64,000 nt of DNA from Pithys albifrons albifrons (lineage: Eukaryota; Chordata; Aves; Passeriformes; Thamnophilidae), in the NCBI RefSeq assembly GCF_047495875.1, contig NC_092473.1, positions 15,482,388 to 15,546,387 of the forward strand, written 5' to 3'. Of this stretch, positions 45,494 to 57,134 are shown one piece after another. The translations under genes were made by a program, and so were the position numbers. The notes under the pieces are model-generated. The model had not been told where the DNA came from and did no database searches. It worked only from the letters and a program-made list of their open reading frames with translations. Position 1 is the stretch's first letter. Each line of letters starts with the position of its first letter.

Positions 45494-46205
45494 CATCACA
45501 GAATGGTTTGGATTGGAAGGGACCTCAAAGCTCATCTCATCCCACTCCTGCCATGGGCAGGGACACCTCCCACCAGCCCAGGGTGCTCCAACCTGGCCTT
45601 GGACACTCCCAGGGCTGGGACAGCCACAGCTTCTCTGGGCACCTGTGCCAGGGCCTGCCCACCCTCCCAGCCAGCAATTCCTTCCCAATATCCCAGTGTC
45701 AGTGGGAAGCCATTCCCCTTGGCCTGTTCCTCCAGAGGCTTGTCCAAAATCTTTCTCTGCTTCTTTTGGAGCCTCTTTAGGCACTCAAAGGGGCTCCAAG
45801 GTGTCCCTGGAGCCTTCTCTTCTCCAGGGTGAAATCAAGGAGAGGGAATTGGATCCCTCTGGATTTCCTGTTATTCTGGAAGGGGCAGTGAAATGGGAGG
45901 ATGTTTTCTGAGCCACAGAATCATAGAATGGTTTGGGTTGGAAGGGACCTCAAAGCCCATCCAGCTCCAACACCTCCCACCAGCCCAGGGTGCTCCAAGC
46001 CCTGTCCAGCCTGGCCTGGGACACTGCCAGGGCTGGGGGAGCCACAGCTTCTCTGGGCACCTGTGCCAGGCCCTGCCCACCCTCCCAGGGCAGGATTTCT
46101 CCCCAATATCCCATCCAAATCTCCCCTCTTTCAGTTAAAGCCTTTCCCCCTTGTCCTGGTGCTCTTGTTTCAGTTTCTCCAAGGGGCATCTTTCCAAGGG
46201 CTCCT
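45494..46205 (-). mobile_element. Composite CR1-linker-CR1, copy C
   Basis: On the minus strand it has the same order as copies A and B: a CR1 (about 46205-45912), the linker (about 45911-45826), then a second CR1 ending at 45494 (ATCACAGAATGGTTTGG on the + strand). The second CR1 lacks about 18 bp present in A and B. Confidence 0.9.
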
Positions 46206-47498
46206 TGAGGTGCAGCCAGAGATGTTCAGTGGCAGGACAGTGAATTCAAGAGGGAAACCACTTGCAATAACATTTATAAGCTTAATAACCCCCCAGTGCA
46301 GTTGGAGCTGTGAGACGTTCCCAGTGCCAGGAATGTGACCCAGAGCAGGGACTTGTCCTGCCAGGCAGGGCATCACCCCAGCCAGGTGCCCACAGTGGGG
46401 ACACAGCCCTGAACCCCCTAACAAGGGCTGGGCAAGCCACTTTTTGTTTCATTTCCATGCTCCCACCAAAACAAGCTCCTGTCTCCCCAGTGCCTGGAGC
46501 CAGTTGGAAGCAGATTAAAAGTTTTCATCAGCTCTTCTTAATAGAGGCAGATAAAGCAGGTTAATGGTCATGTGTTGAGTTATTGAAGGGAAGTGCAGGT
46601 AATACACAATCACCTTTAACCCTGGGCTTCCTCAGACCTCCTGCCTGGCCATTGTTTGGCTGGGTGTGAAGCAGAGTCCAGTTCATAAATTATGGTGGGG
46701 TTCCCCAGCCCTAATGCAGGACACGTTGGTTGGTGTTTCATTCCAGTGGGAGCCAATTCTGGCCCTGCACACAGCAAAGCCCCAGGGCTGCAGGGGGTTA
46801 ACCCTTCCCCTCCCAGCTGGGAGGGAATTATCAACACTTGTACACTGGTGTTTGTTCTACTCGTGGGTGTGACCTGTGTGTGATTCCCTCTTTTTGGTTT
46901 TCCTGCATCTGGAATATTCCCTGAGTGAAACAGAGCAGGAAATTCTTGTAAAAAACTAATCTGTCGTTAACTGTGGTGATTTGGGTGAGTTCAGCTTAGA
47001 ATTTATGCTTAAAATTCTGCACCAAGGACAGTAGAAAAGTGTATTTTAGTGCAATGGGACAGAGAGGCATTGTGGGCTCTTTGTAAGTGATTCCAAACCA
47101 GTGGATCCCATGCCTTGAGCACTGTCCTCTCCACTGACCATGGCAAGTTATCCTGGATTTCTCTCAGTGGTTCCTCCTCCAGTTCAGCAGTTGCTGCTTT
47201 CCCTGTGAGCAGCATTGCTGGGGAAGCTGTGAGGGATGAAGTGCAGCTCTTGCTGTTGGACACAGCCACCCTCTGGAGGAGCTGCAGTTCCCTCCCTGCC
47301 TCTGGCTCTGCTCTCGGGCAGCTCCGTGCACCATCCATGGCATTCCCTGGAAAAAGGTACTGCCCCATTAGCTCTGCAGGGCCTGGATTGCAGCCAGGAG
47401 GTGGGAGATCTGCACCAGAGGAGCTGCACTGCCTTGGGTCTGATCTCCAGCCAGCTGGCTTTGGGCAGCCCTCTGCTTGCTTGGTCCTTGGTTCCTTC
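46206..47498. other. Single-copy stretch, candidate conserved block at 46480-46620
   Basis: 46480-46620 is AT-rich and non-repetitive (CAGATTAAAAG, GCAGATAAAGCAGG, TTAATGGTCATG). No exon was recognised. Confidence 0.4.
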
Positions 47499-47550
47499 AG
47501 CTGGAGCTGGAGCTGGAGCTGGAGCTGGAGCTGGAGCTGGAGCTGGAGCT
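47499..47550. repeat. (AGCTGG)n hexanucleotide microsatellite, about 8.7 units
   Basis: It is a perfect run of AGCTGG. Translation gives alternating Leu-Glu or Ser-Ser runs of no apparent biological meaning. Confidence 0.95.
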
Positions 47551-47911
47551 GATCCCCCTCACCAGCTCACCTGGGAATCCCATTCTGACCACTGGCCCCA
47601 GACCCAGGTCCATGTTCCCTCCTGCTCCCTTTGGCTGGGGCCAGACCCCTTCCTGTGCCTCCCATTGCTCTGGGCTCACTCCTGGAGCCCCTCTGTGTTA
47701 TCCCACTCAGCCATGTCGGACAGGCCTTGCTTGGAATGAGCAGGAGTCTCCTCCAGCCTCTCCATGCCCCTCCAGGCAGACTTAGGAGATCCATCCTCAC
47801 CCTCCCTGCCAACCCTTCCAGCTGGGACAGAGCTCTTCCAGCTCAGTTCCCTGCCTTTTCAATTCCTTCTCTTCTCCTCTCCACCACTCTTGTTCTCCAG
47901 TCCAGCCACAG
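47551..47911. other. Single-copy sequence
   Basis: Nothing was recognised. Confidence 0.4.
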
Positions 47912-48058
47912 TGCAGGAGCCAAGGGAGCAGCAGCCTTTGGACAAGGTCACCCCTGCACTCCTGAAACCCCAGGACAAGTAACTGATAACAACAACAACA
48001 AAAAGAGCATTGAAGCTGACAAGGCAGCTGGAGCTTTTGGGATCTGCAGAATTCCATT
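47912..48058. repeat. Sequence shared downstream of two CR1 copies (copy 2)
   Basis: It is the reverse-orientation homologue of 23307-23455 and includes an added (CAA)n at about 47990-48001. It abuts the 3' end of a minus-strand CR1, as copy 1 does on the plus strand. Confidence 0.75.
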
Positions 48059-48440
48059 TCATAGACTCACAGGATGGTTGGAAAAACTCTCAAAGATCAA
48101 ATCCAACCACCCAGCAGCAGCCCCACCATGGTGACCACTTAACCACGTCCTCAAGTGCCACATCCACTTGTTCTTTGAACACTTCCAGGGATGGTGACCC
48201 CACCACTGCCCTGGGCAGCCTGTTGGAATGTTTGAGGACTTTTTTAGTGAAGAAATTTTCTCCAATGTCCAACCTGAATCTTCCCTGGCCCAGCCTGAGG
48301 CCGTTCCCTCTCCTCCTGTCCCTGTGCCCTGGAGCAGAGCCCGACCCCCTGTTCCAGCTCCCCCCTCCTGGCAGGGATTGCAGAGCCAGAAGGTGCCCCC
48401 TGAGCCTCCTTTGCTCCAGGCTGAGCCCCCCCAGCTCCCT
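48059..48440 (-). mobile_element. CR1 3' copy
   Basis: It starts TCATAGACTCACAGGATGG and continues 'tcaagtgccacatccacttg', 'cttccagggatggtgaccc' and 'gaagaaattttctccaatg'. Confidence 0.9.
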
Positions 48441-49114
48441 CCCCAGCCCCATTCCCAGCCCTGGCCACGCTCCAGCTCAGGAGGCGTCTCCAGCAGCCCC
48501 CAGAGCACGGTGCCCCAGGTCTGCCTTGCCCAGGAGCCTCCTCTCCTCCCAGCAGCTGCCAGTGTTGGTTTTTCCATCCCCAGCAGGAGCCACAGAGCTC
48601 GTTAAAGCCGTGGCAGGGCCGGGGGAGGCTCCAGCCCCTCCAGAGGAGAACATTGCCCCATTGAGGCGGCGGTGGCACCCACCCCTGCCAGGCTCCTCGC
48701 TGCAGCCTGACACCTCCTGGCACTGCCTGCTCCCACAGGGCCCTGACGGTGCCAGGATGGTCTCTAAATACACCCAGAACAGGGACAAAAGCAGAAATTT
48801 CATGTCCCTTTGGTTTCCCTGTGACTGATGTGCAGAGCCCAGCAAAGGAGCCCTTCAGGCGCCGTTTTGCCCCCGCTCCTCCTCTGGCCTGAGCTTGTTT
48901 ATCTGGATTTATTAATCATCCAAGTCCTCAAACAGCTTGGAGAGTCAGTTGCTCTTTGCTTTGGCCCTCAAGGCTTAGGAGAGAAGGACAGTGAATTTTT
49001 AATGAGTCTCTTTCCACCAAAGTGCCAAGAACTAATTCCTGCAAATCTGCAGTTTGTAACCAGCTGCCCCTGAATTTGGTTTGCTGTGACTTCTGTCTCC
49101 TAAACCTCCATAGA
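48441..49114. other. Single-copy, partly GC-rich sequence
   Basis: 48600-48770 is CpG-bearing. 48890-48990 is AT-rich (TTTATTAATCATCC). No exon was recognised. Confidence 0.4.
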
Positions 49115-49790
49115 TGGCTCCCAACTGGAACAGGGGAGGTTGAGATTAGATGTCAGGAAGAAGAGGGTGGGCAGGCCCTGGCACAGGTGCCCAGAGAAGC
49201 TGTGGCTGCCCCAGCCCTGGGAATGTCCAAGGCCAGGTTGGACAGGGCTTGGAGCAACCTGGGCTGGTGGGAGGTGTCCCTGCCCATGGCAGGGGTGGCA
49301 CTGGGTGGGCTTTGAGGTCCCTTCCAACCCAAACCATTCTGTGATTCTGTGGCTCAGAAAACATCCTCCCATTTCACTGCCCCTTCCAGAATAACAGGAA
49401 ATCCAGAGAGATCCAATTCCCTCTCCTTGATTTCACCCTGGAGAAGAGAAGGCTCCAGGGACACCTTGGAGCCCCTTTGAGTGCCTAAAGAGGCTCCAAA
49501 AGAACCAGAGAAAGATTTTGGACAAGACTCTGGAGGAACAGGCCAAGGGGAATGGCTTCCCACTGACACTGGGATATTGGGAAGGAATTGCTGGCTGGGA
49601 GGGTGGGCAGGCCCTGGCACAGGTGCCCAGAGAAGCTGTGGCTGCCCCAGCCCTGGGAGTGTCCCAGGCCAGGCTGGACAGGGCTTGGAGCAGCCTGGGC
49701 TGGTGGGAGGTGTCCCTGCCCATGGCAGGGGTGGGACTGGATGGGCTTTGAGGTCCCTTCCAAGCCAAACCACTCTGTGATTCCATGAAA
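49115..49790 (+). mobile_element. Composite CR1-linker-CR1, copy B
   Basis: The first CR1 is at about 49115-49353, the linker starts TCAGAAAACATCCTCCCATT at 49354, and the second CR1 ends about 49787. Its first CR1 is truncated at a different point from copies A and C. Confidence 0.9.
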
Positions 49791-51360
49791 TCTCTTTGGC
49801 ACTTGGTGCCATCTCCCAGAGTGACAAAGAGCTGCTTTCTCCAAGGGAAGAAGGATGATAATTCCATGGTGAGTGTCATGCCAGTGCCTTGCTGGGATCT
49901 CTGTCCTTGTGGGGAAGAATGAGAATTTCATTCCAAGCTCTTGGCCTCCTCTCTCTAAGTGTGGTGGTGTTTTCCTTCTCATCCTGTGTCTCAGCCCCAT
50001 AAACTGGCACTTCTGCTCGTGGCTCCCCCTTCCCTCTTCCCAGCTGTGCCATTCAGGGCCCTGCAGGATGTTTGGATGGATGTGGGTGTTGGAATCACGT
50101 TTTTGGACTTGAGTCCTTTTTAAGTCAAGATGTTCTGCTGGGTGAGAAGCTTCTGGAGCTTTTCTTTGTGACAAAGGCAGGACCAGGTTGTTGCTTTGCC
50201 TGTTCCAGGTATCCATTGGATGCTCTGGGAGAGGCACAGCCTTGCAAAGGTGTGAGGAGGGCTGGGGTTGTCTGTCTGGGTGTCTGTCTGTGTGTCTGTG
50301 TGCAGAGGACACCTCAGTCTGGGGGTCAGGACCATTAGTGGGGCTGGAAATCCATAATTCTCCCTGTGAGTGAGTGGCAGCTTTGGGGTGTGTGCTCAGG
50401 ACCATCAGTGGGGTTCAAATCCATCATTTCCCACGTGAGTGGGAACTCTGCCCCTGCAGCTGCAGGAGTTGTGCTCTGTCCCTGCAGACTCTCCTGCAGG
50501 GGGGCAGGGCTGGGGGGTCCTGAGCAGGGCCAGGAGTTGGACCCAATCCCTGTGGGTCCCTTCCCACTCAGCCTGTTCTGTGAGGAGCAAAGGGTTGTGT
50601 TCACCCCCTGCTTTGGTGGGTGGGAAGGGCAGAAACGAGTTCCATCTGGGAATTCCTGGTTTGGGCTAAGGCTGTCAGGAGTTTTTATTATTCTTTTTGC
50701 CCTGGGCAGTTCTGGTTCATGTCTCTGTTCACGTGGGATGGTGAAGTTGAGCCTGACCACAGTCATGTGGGTTTGGAGGAAACCACTTGGGGTGGGTTTG
50801 ATCCACGAGCAGTGCTGGGAGGGAGTGGGAAAACCAGTTCAGAGTGGAGGGGAGGGATTTTGGGGGCTGGGGGGTGATGTCAGCTCAGCTCCTGCACTGC
50901 CTGGTGGTGACAGGCTCTAAAACATCATCATCATTATGGACCTCAAGTGTATAAAGCTGATTAAAACTCTCCCTGTCCAGGGTTTTCTGTCCCAGCTCCC
51001 CCAGCCAGAGATGCCACAGCATTTCTGCCACATCCAACCCAAAGGGGCTCTTGGTGCCTTCCAGACTTGCCAATTCTTCCCACATTTCCCAGTCCTTGGG
51101 ATGAGGTTATTGACAGCAGTCCCACCTTCACACCTTCTCCATTTCTCCCCCTAAAGACAGGAGGAAATTGCTGCTTTGCTGAACTCGAGATGTTTTAATG
51201 GCCAGTTCTATCCAAGAGTTTTATTTCTTGGCTTGGTAATTTTATTTTAATTAATGCATCAACTTGGAAACATGTTAATCACTAGTACATAAGTTGTAGC
51301 CACTCTCTCTTTGGGTTGGTGAATTCTTTCAGCTGCTTGTGAGGGTGAGAAGCTTCTTTT
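49791..51360. other. Mostly single-copy; short TGTC tract and CR1 scrap
   Basis: A (TGTC)n/(TGTG)n simple tract lies at about 50269-50303. A CR1 + tail scrap lies at about 50515-50585 (GGGCCAGGAGTTGGACCC). 51180-51310 is AT-rich. No exon was recognised. Confidence 0.45.
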
Positions 51361-51740
51361 TGAAATACTTTATGGAAGGCACAAAGTATTTTTGGAATAT
51401 TTTATGGAAGGCACAAAGTATTTTTGGAATATTTCATGGAAGGCACAAAGTATTTTTGGAATATTTCATGGAAGGCACAAAGTATTTTTGGAATATTTTA
51501 TGGAAGGCACAAAGTATTTTTGGAATATTTTATGGAAGGCACAAAGTATTTTTGGAATATTTCATGGAAGGCACAAAGTATTTTTGGAATATTTTATGGA
51601 AGACACAAAGTATTTTTGGAATATTTTATGGAAGGCACAAAGTATTTTTGGAATATTTTATGGAAGGCACAAAGTATTTTTGGAATATTTTATGGAAGGC
51701 ACAAAGTATTTTTGGAATATTGTATGGAAGGCACAAAGTC
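51361..51740. repeat. 32-bp AT-rich minisatellite, about 12 copies
   Basis: The unit is GGAAGGCACAAAGTATTTTT plus GGAATATTTTAT. Copies alternate mainly at one site (TTTTAT against TTTCAT). Confidence 0.95.
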
Positions 51741-52609
51741 CCCAAAGGTGTTTCATGTGGCAAACTGAAGGTGTATTTTAATAACAACAAAAGGCTGAGA
51801 GGTTATTTGGGGCAAGTTTGTGTCTGTGCAGAAATGCTGAAGAATGTCAGAGCAAATTTCCTGCCCGTGGAGTTCTGTCCCCTGTGCCAGCCAAAGGGAG
51901 GGAATCACAGGATCATCTGGTTGGGAAAAACCTCCAGGATTGAGCTCAGCCTGTGATCCATCCCCACCTTGTCAGCTGGGCCAGTTATTCCTTGAGGGAT
52001 GAGCCTGTGGCTTTGGTTGCTTTGACTGCTCTTTATGGAAGGGTTGGATCCTGAGGGCTTGGCTTGTCCCCTCTGGGTTCCTGGAGCACTCAGGGTCATT
52101 CCCTGGGGAACATCTCCCACACTGGGGTGTGGTTCCCACCGTGCTTGGACTCACTGACCACCTGGACATTCCAGTTGTGGCTGGAATAACCCACATTTCT
52201 CTAGATAAGAGTTTTCCAAAAGGCCACGGGCCAAAAGACTTGGTGAAAATTCACAGTTCAGGGGGAAAAAAAGGAGATCTGATTCTCTAAAAATTTCTGT
52301 TGGTATTTGTGGTTTTCACCAACTGTTTCCTTCTGAGCTGGAAGGGAAAAGGTTGGCTCCAAATCCTGGCTCTTCCCTTGGGACACTTCCCTCCATCCTT
52401 TGAGATAATGGCTGGACTTGGGGCTTCTGGTGCCATCCAGGACTGGAGTGCCACCTGGCAGAGAGGGATTGATTGGTAAGGACATGGGAAATGATTTGGA
52501 GCAGAAGTGGCATGAAATGCCACTGGGTGGGCAGTGTGGGTGGGGATCCAGGGCTGCCATGCAGGGTTGGTTTAATCAGTGTCCCAGAGCCATCTCCTCT
52601 CTGTGCCCC
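51741..52609. other. Single-copy sequence with a CR1 scrap
   Basis: 51902-51962 reads GAATCACAGGATCATCTGG then 'ttgggaaaaacctccagg', a minus-strand CR1 end. No exon was recognised. Confidence 0.45.
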
Positions 52610-54615
52610 TTCCTTCCCAAGCTCTGCCAGCCCTTTGGATGGCACTGATCCCTCCCTGCCATGCCCCTCTTGAGCTCTGCCAGCCCTTTGGATGGCACTG
52701 ATCCCTCCCTTCCATGCCCCTCCTGAGCTCTGCCAGCCCTTTGGATGGGTCTGATCCCTCCCTTCCCTCCTGAGCTCTGCCAGCCCTTTGGATGGGTCTG
52801 ATCCCTCCTTTCCATGCCCCTTCCCTCCTGAGCTCTGCCAGCCCTTTGGATGGCACTGATCCCTCCTTTCCATGCCCCTCCTGAGCTCTACCAGCCCTTT
52901 GGATGGCACTGATCCCTCCTTTCCATGCCCCTCCTGAGCTCTACCAGCCCTTTGGATGGCACTGATCCCTCCTTTCCATGCCCCTTCCCTCCTGAGCTCT
53001 GCCAGCCCTTTGGATGCCACTGATCCCTCCCTTCCCTCCTGAGCTCTGCCAGCCCTTTGGATGGGTCTGATCCCTCCCTTCCCTCCTGAGCTCTGCCAGC
53101 CCTTTGGATGGGTCTGATCCCTCCCTGCCATGCCCCTCCTGAGCTCTGCCAGCCCTTTGGATGGCACTGATCCCTCCCTTCCATGCCCCTTCCCTCCTGA
53201 GCTCTGCCAGCCCTTTGGATGGCTCTGATCCCTCCTTTCCATGCCCCTCCTGAGCTCTGCCAGCCCTTTGGATGGGTCTGATCCCTCCTTTCCATGCCCC
53301 TCCTGAGCTCTGCCAGCCCTTTGGATGGGTCTGATCCCTCCTTTCCATGCCCCTCCTGAGCTCTGCCAGCCCTTTGGATGGGTCTGATCCCTCCTTTCCA
53401 TGCCCCTTCCCTCCTGAGCTCTGCCAGCCCTTTGGATGGCACTGATCCCTCCCTTCCATGCCCCTTCCCTCCTGAGCTCTGCCAGCCCTTTGGATGGGTC
53501 TGATCCCTCCCTTCCATGCTCCTCCTGAGCTCTGCCAGCCCTTTGGATGGGTCTGATCCCTCCCTTCCATGCCCCTTCCCTCCTGAGCTCTGCCAGCCCT
53601 TTGGATGGCACTGATCCCTCCCTTCCATGCCCCTTCCCTCCTGAGCTCTGCCATCCCTTTGGATGGCACTGATCCCTCCCTGCCATGCCCCTCCTGAGCT
53701 CTGCCAGCCCTTTGGATGGCACTGATCCCTCCTTTCCATGCCCCTTCCCTCCTGAGCTCTGCCAGCCCTTTGGATGGCACTGATCCCTCCCTTCCCTCCT
53801 GAGCTCTACCAGCCCCTTGGATGGCACTGATCCCTCCTTTCCATGCCCCTCCTGAGCTCTGCCAGCCCTTTGGATGGCACTGATCCCTCCCTTCCCTCCT
53901 GAGCTCTACCAGCCCTTTGGATGGCACTGATCCCTCCTTTCCATGCCCCTCCTGAGCTCTGCCAGCCCTTTGGATGGCACTGATCCCTCCCTTCCCTCCT
54001 GAGCTCTGCCAGCCCTTTGGATGGCACTGATCCCTCCCTTCCCTCCTGAGCTCTGCCAGCCCTTTGGATGGCACTGATCCCTCCCTTCCATGCCCCTCCT
54101 GACCTTTGCCAGCCCTTTGGATGGCACTGATCCCTCCCTTCCCTCCTGAGCTCTGCCAGCCCTTTGGATGGGTCTGATCCCTCCTTTCCATGCCCCTTCC
54201 CTCCTGAGCTCTGCCAGCCCTTTGGATGGCACTGATCCCTCCCTGCCATGCCCCTCCTGAGCTCTGCCAGCCCTTTGGATGGCACTGATCCCTCCTTTCC
54301 ATGCCCCTTCCCTCCTGAGCTCTGCCAGCCCTTTGGATGGGTCTGATCCCTCCCTTCCCTCCTGAGCTCTGCCAGCCCTTTGGATGGCACTGATCCCTCC
54401 CTGCCATGCCCCTCCTGAGCTCTGCCAGCCCTTTGGATGGCACTGATCCCTCCTTTCCATGCCCCTTCCCTCCTGAGCTCTGCCAGCCCTTTGGATGGGT
54501 CTGATCCCTCCCTTCCCTCCTGAGCTCTGCCAGCCCTTTGGATGGCACTGATCCCTCCCTTCCCTCCTGAGCTCTGCCAGCCCTTTGGATGGCACTGATC
54601 CCTCCCTGCCATGCC
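52610..54615. repeat. 2-kb modular minisatellite with higher-order structure, about 40 units
   Basis: The core is GAGCTCTGCCAGCCCTTTGG then ATGGCACTGATCCCTCC or ATGGGTCTGATCCCTCC. It is followed by one of three spacers, giving units of about 44, 53 and 60 bp: CTTCCCTCCT alone, ATGCCCCTCCT, or ATGCCCCTTCCCTCCT. A 158-bp block of three units repeats around 54180-54500. Confidence 0.95.
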
Positions 54616-55621
54616 CCTTCCATGGCATTCCTGTAACTGTGTCCCAGGCATGGCCAGGCTGCTCTCCAGCCCCAAACACCAGAGTTTTATGTGCCAGCCC
54701 CTTTAGGATGAGCAGCTGAGCCAGCTCTGAGCTGCTCCCACCTCTTGTTTGCCCTCTCTTGGCAGTGAGGGGCTCACGGCCGGGCTCAGACACTTGGAAT
54801 AATCCATAAATTATTGGCAACCTCGTGTCCCACTGCACAGCTCCAGGTAGGGCTTCCCTCTGCATCCCAGATCCAAGTTATCCCAAGCCCTGGGGAGGCA
54901 GAGGGACACCTGGGGGTGGCCTCTCCCTGACTCTGCTCCTCACACTCCGAGTTGCTCCAGACAGTGGCTTTGCCTGGCGTTGTCCTGGATGGAAGTGCAG
55001 CTGAGAAGGCAGCACCGACTGCCTTTAAGAACTGCTCCTTCAACACACAGAGGTGCAGAAAGTAATTTGTCCCCTTGCCAAGGAGCAGAAAGAATGGGCA
55101 TTTTGTTCCTGGCTTCCCAGTGCTTTTACCTGGCTGTGTTCTGGGAAGAGAAGCAGCACTTTGTGCTACTGTTCCCCGCCCGCTGGGTTGATTTATTGAA
55201 ACTGGAGCCTGCAGGGAGGCACCTTGGGCCCTGGAATTTCTAGGAGAAATATACAATTGCCTTGGTTATTATTTTTTCCCTCCTCCATTGGCTCGGGCTC
55301 CTTTCCAGCTTTTGCACCGAGGAACAAGCTTTTAAACAAGCCCTGAGTTCTGACTGGGGCAGCTTTGCCTTGGTGTTATGAAGTGGCTGAGAGAGGCTCT
55401 GCTTTCACCTCCCTCCTTTGCTCACCTGCTCTGAAATGTCCAGCTTTTTCTCTTCTCTGGGGGGTTTTGTTTTGAAGTTTTAGAGGGAGGAGTTAAAGAG
55501 AGGCTGCAGGTTCTTGTCCTGACTTAGATGTCATTGTCCCCTTTCTCTGTGTGTGAGCAGAGAGGTTGGGGAACTCCCTCAGGGGGGATATCCCAGCGCT
55601 GGCTGGACACAATTCTGTGCT
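54616..55621. other. Single-copy stretch, candidate conserved block at 55130-55370
   Basis: 55130-55370 is non-repetitive, retains CpGs and has AT-rich cores (GGTTGATTTATTGAAAC, CTTTTAAACAAGC). No exon was recognised. Confidence 0.4.
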
Positions 55622-57134
55622 CTGGGATGACCCTGCTGGAGCAGGGAGGTGGCTCCAGTGACCCACGTGGTCCCTTCCAACCTGACCCATCCTGGGATGA
55701 CCCTGCTGGAGCAGGGAGGGGGCACCAGTGACCCACGTGGTCCCTTCCAACCTGACCCACCTGGGATGACCCTGCTGGAGCAGGGAGGTGGCACCAGTGA
55801 CCCACATGGTCCCTTCCAACCTGACCCACCCTGGGATAACTCTCTGGAGCAGGGAGGTGGCACCAGTGACCCACATGGTCCCTTCCAACCTGACCCATCC
55901 TGGGATGACCCTGCTGGAGCAGGGAGGTGGCACCAGTGACCCACGTGGTCCCTTCCAACCTGACCCACGTGGTCCCTTCCAACCTGACCCACCCTGGGAT
56001 AACTCTCTGGAGCAGGGAGGTGGCACCAGTGACCCACATGGTCCTTTCCAACCTGACCCATCCTGGGATGACCCTGCTGGAGCAGGGAGGGGGCACCAGT
56101 GACCCACGTGGTCCCTTCCAACCTGACCCACCTGGGATGACCCTGCTGGAGCAGGGAGGTGGCACCAGTGACCCACATGGTCCCTTCCAACCTGACCCAC
56201 CCTGGGATAACTCTCTGGAGCAGGGAGGTGGCACCAGTGACCCACATGGTCCCTTCCAACCTGACCCATCCTGGGATGACCCTGCTGGAGCAGGGAGGTG
56301 GCACCAGTGACCCACGTGGTCCCTTCCAACCTGACCCACGTGGTCCCTTCCAACCTGACCCACCCTGGGATAACTCTCTGGAGCAGGGAGGTGGCACCAG
56401 TGACCCACATGGTCCTTTCCAACCTGACCCATCCTGGGATGACCCTGCTGGAGCAGGGAGGTGGCACCAGTGACCCACATGGTCCTTTCCAACCTGACCC
56501 ATCCTGGGATGACCCTGCTGGAGCAGGGAGGTGGCACCAGTGACCCACATGGTCCCTTCCAACCTCACCCATCCTGAGATGACCCTGCTGGAGCAGGGAG
56601 GTGGCACCAGTGACCCACATGGTCCTTTCCAACCTGACCCATCCTGGGATGACCCTGCTGGAGCAGGGAGGTGGCACCAGTGACCCACGTGGTCCCTTCC
56701 AACCTGACCCACCCTGGGATGACCCTGCTGGAGCAGGGAGGTGGCACCAGTGACCCACATGGTCCCTTCCAACCTGACCCACCCTGGGATGACCCTGCTG
56801 GAGCAGGGAGGTGGCACCAGTGACCCACGTGGTCCCTTCCAACCTGACCCATCCTGAGATAACTCTCTGGAGCAGGGAGGTGGCACCAGTGACCCACATG
56901 GTCCCTTCCAACCTGACCCACCCTGGGATAACTCTCTGGAGCAGGGAGGTGGCACCAGTGACCCACATGGTCCCTTCCAACCTGACCCACCCTGGGATGA
57001 CCCTGCTGGAGCAGGGAGGTGGCACCAGTGACCCACGTGGTCCCTTCCAACCTGACCCATCCTGAGATAACTCTCTGGAGCAGGGAGGTGGCACCAGTGA
57101 CCCACATGGTCCCTTCCAACCTGACCCACCCTGG
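55622..57134 (+). repeat. About 69-bp minisatellite from a CR1 tail, about 22 copies, with 371-bp higher-order repeat
   Basis: The unit has CTGGGATGACCCTGCTGGAG or CTGGGATAACTCTCTGGAG, then 'cagggaggtggcaccagtg' and 'acccacatggtcccttcc'. The last copy runs into CCCTGGGATTCTGTGC, a CR1-type 3' end. 55788-56158 and 56159-56529 are near-identical 371-bp blocks that include a 23-bp internal duplication. Confidence 0.95.

Noticed and set aside
52941..54623. 560-codon open frame on the minus strand
   Set aside because: It is entirely made of the modular minisatellite. Other frames on the same strand are also open for hundreds of codons, and it has no recognisable domain.
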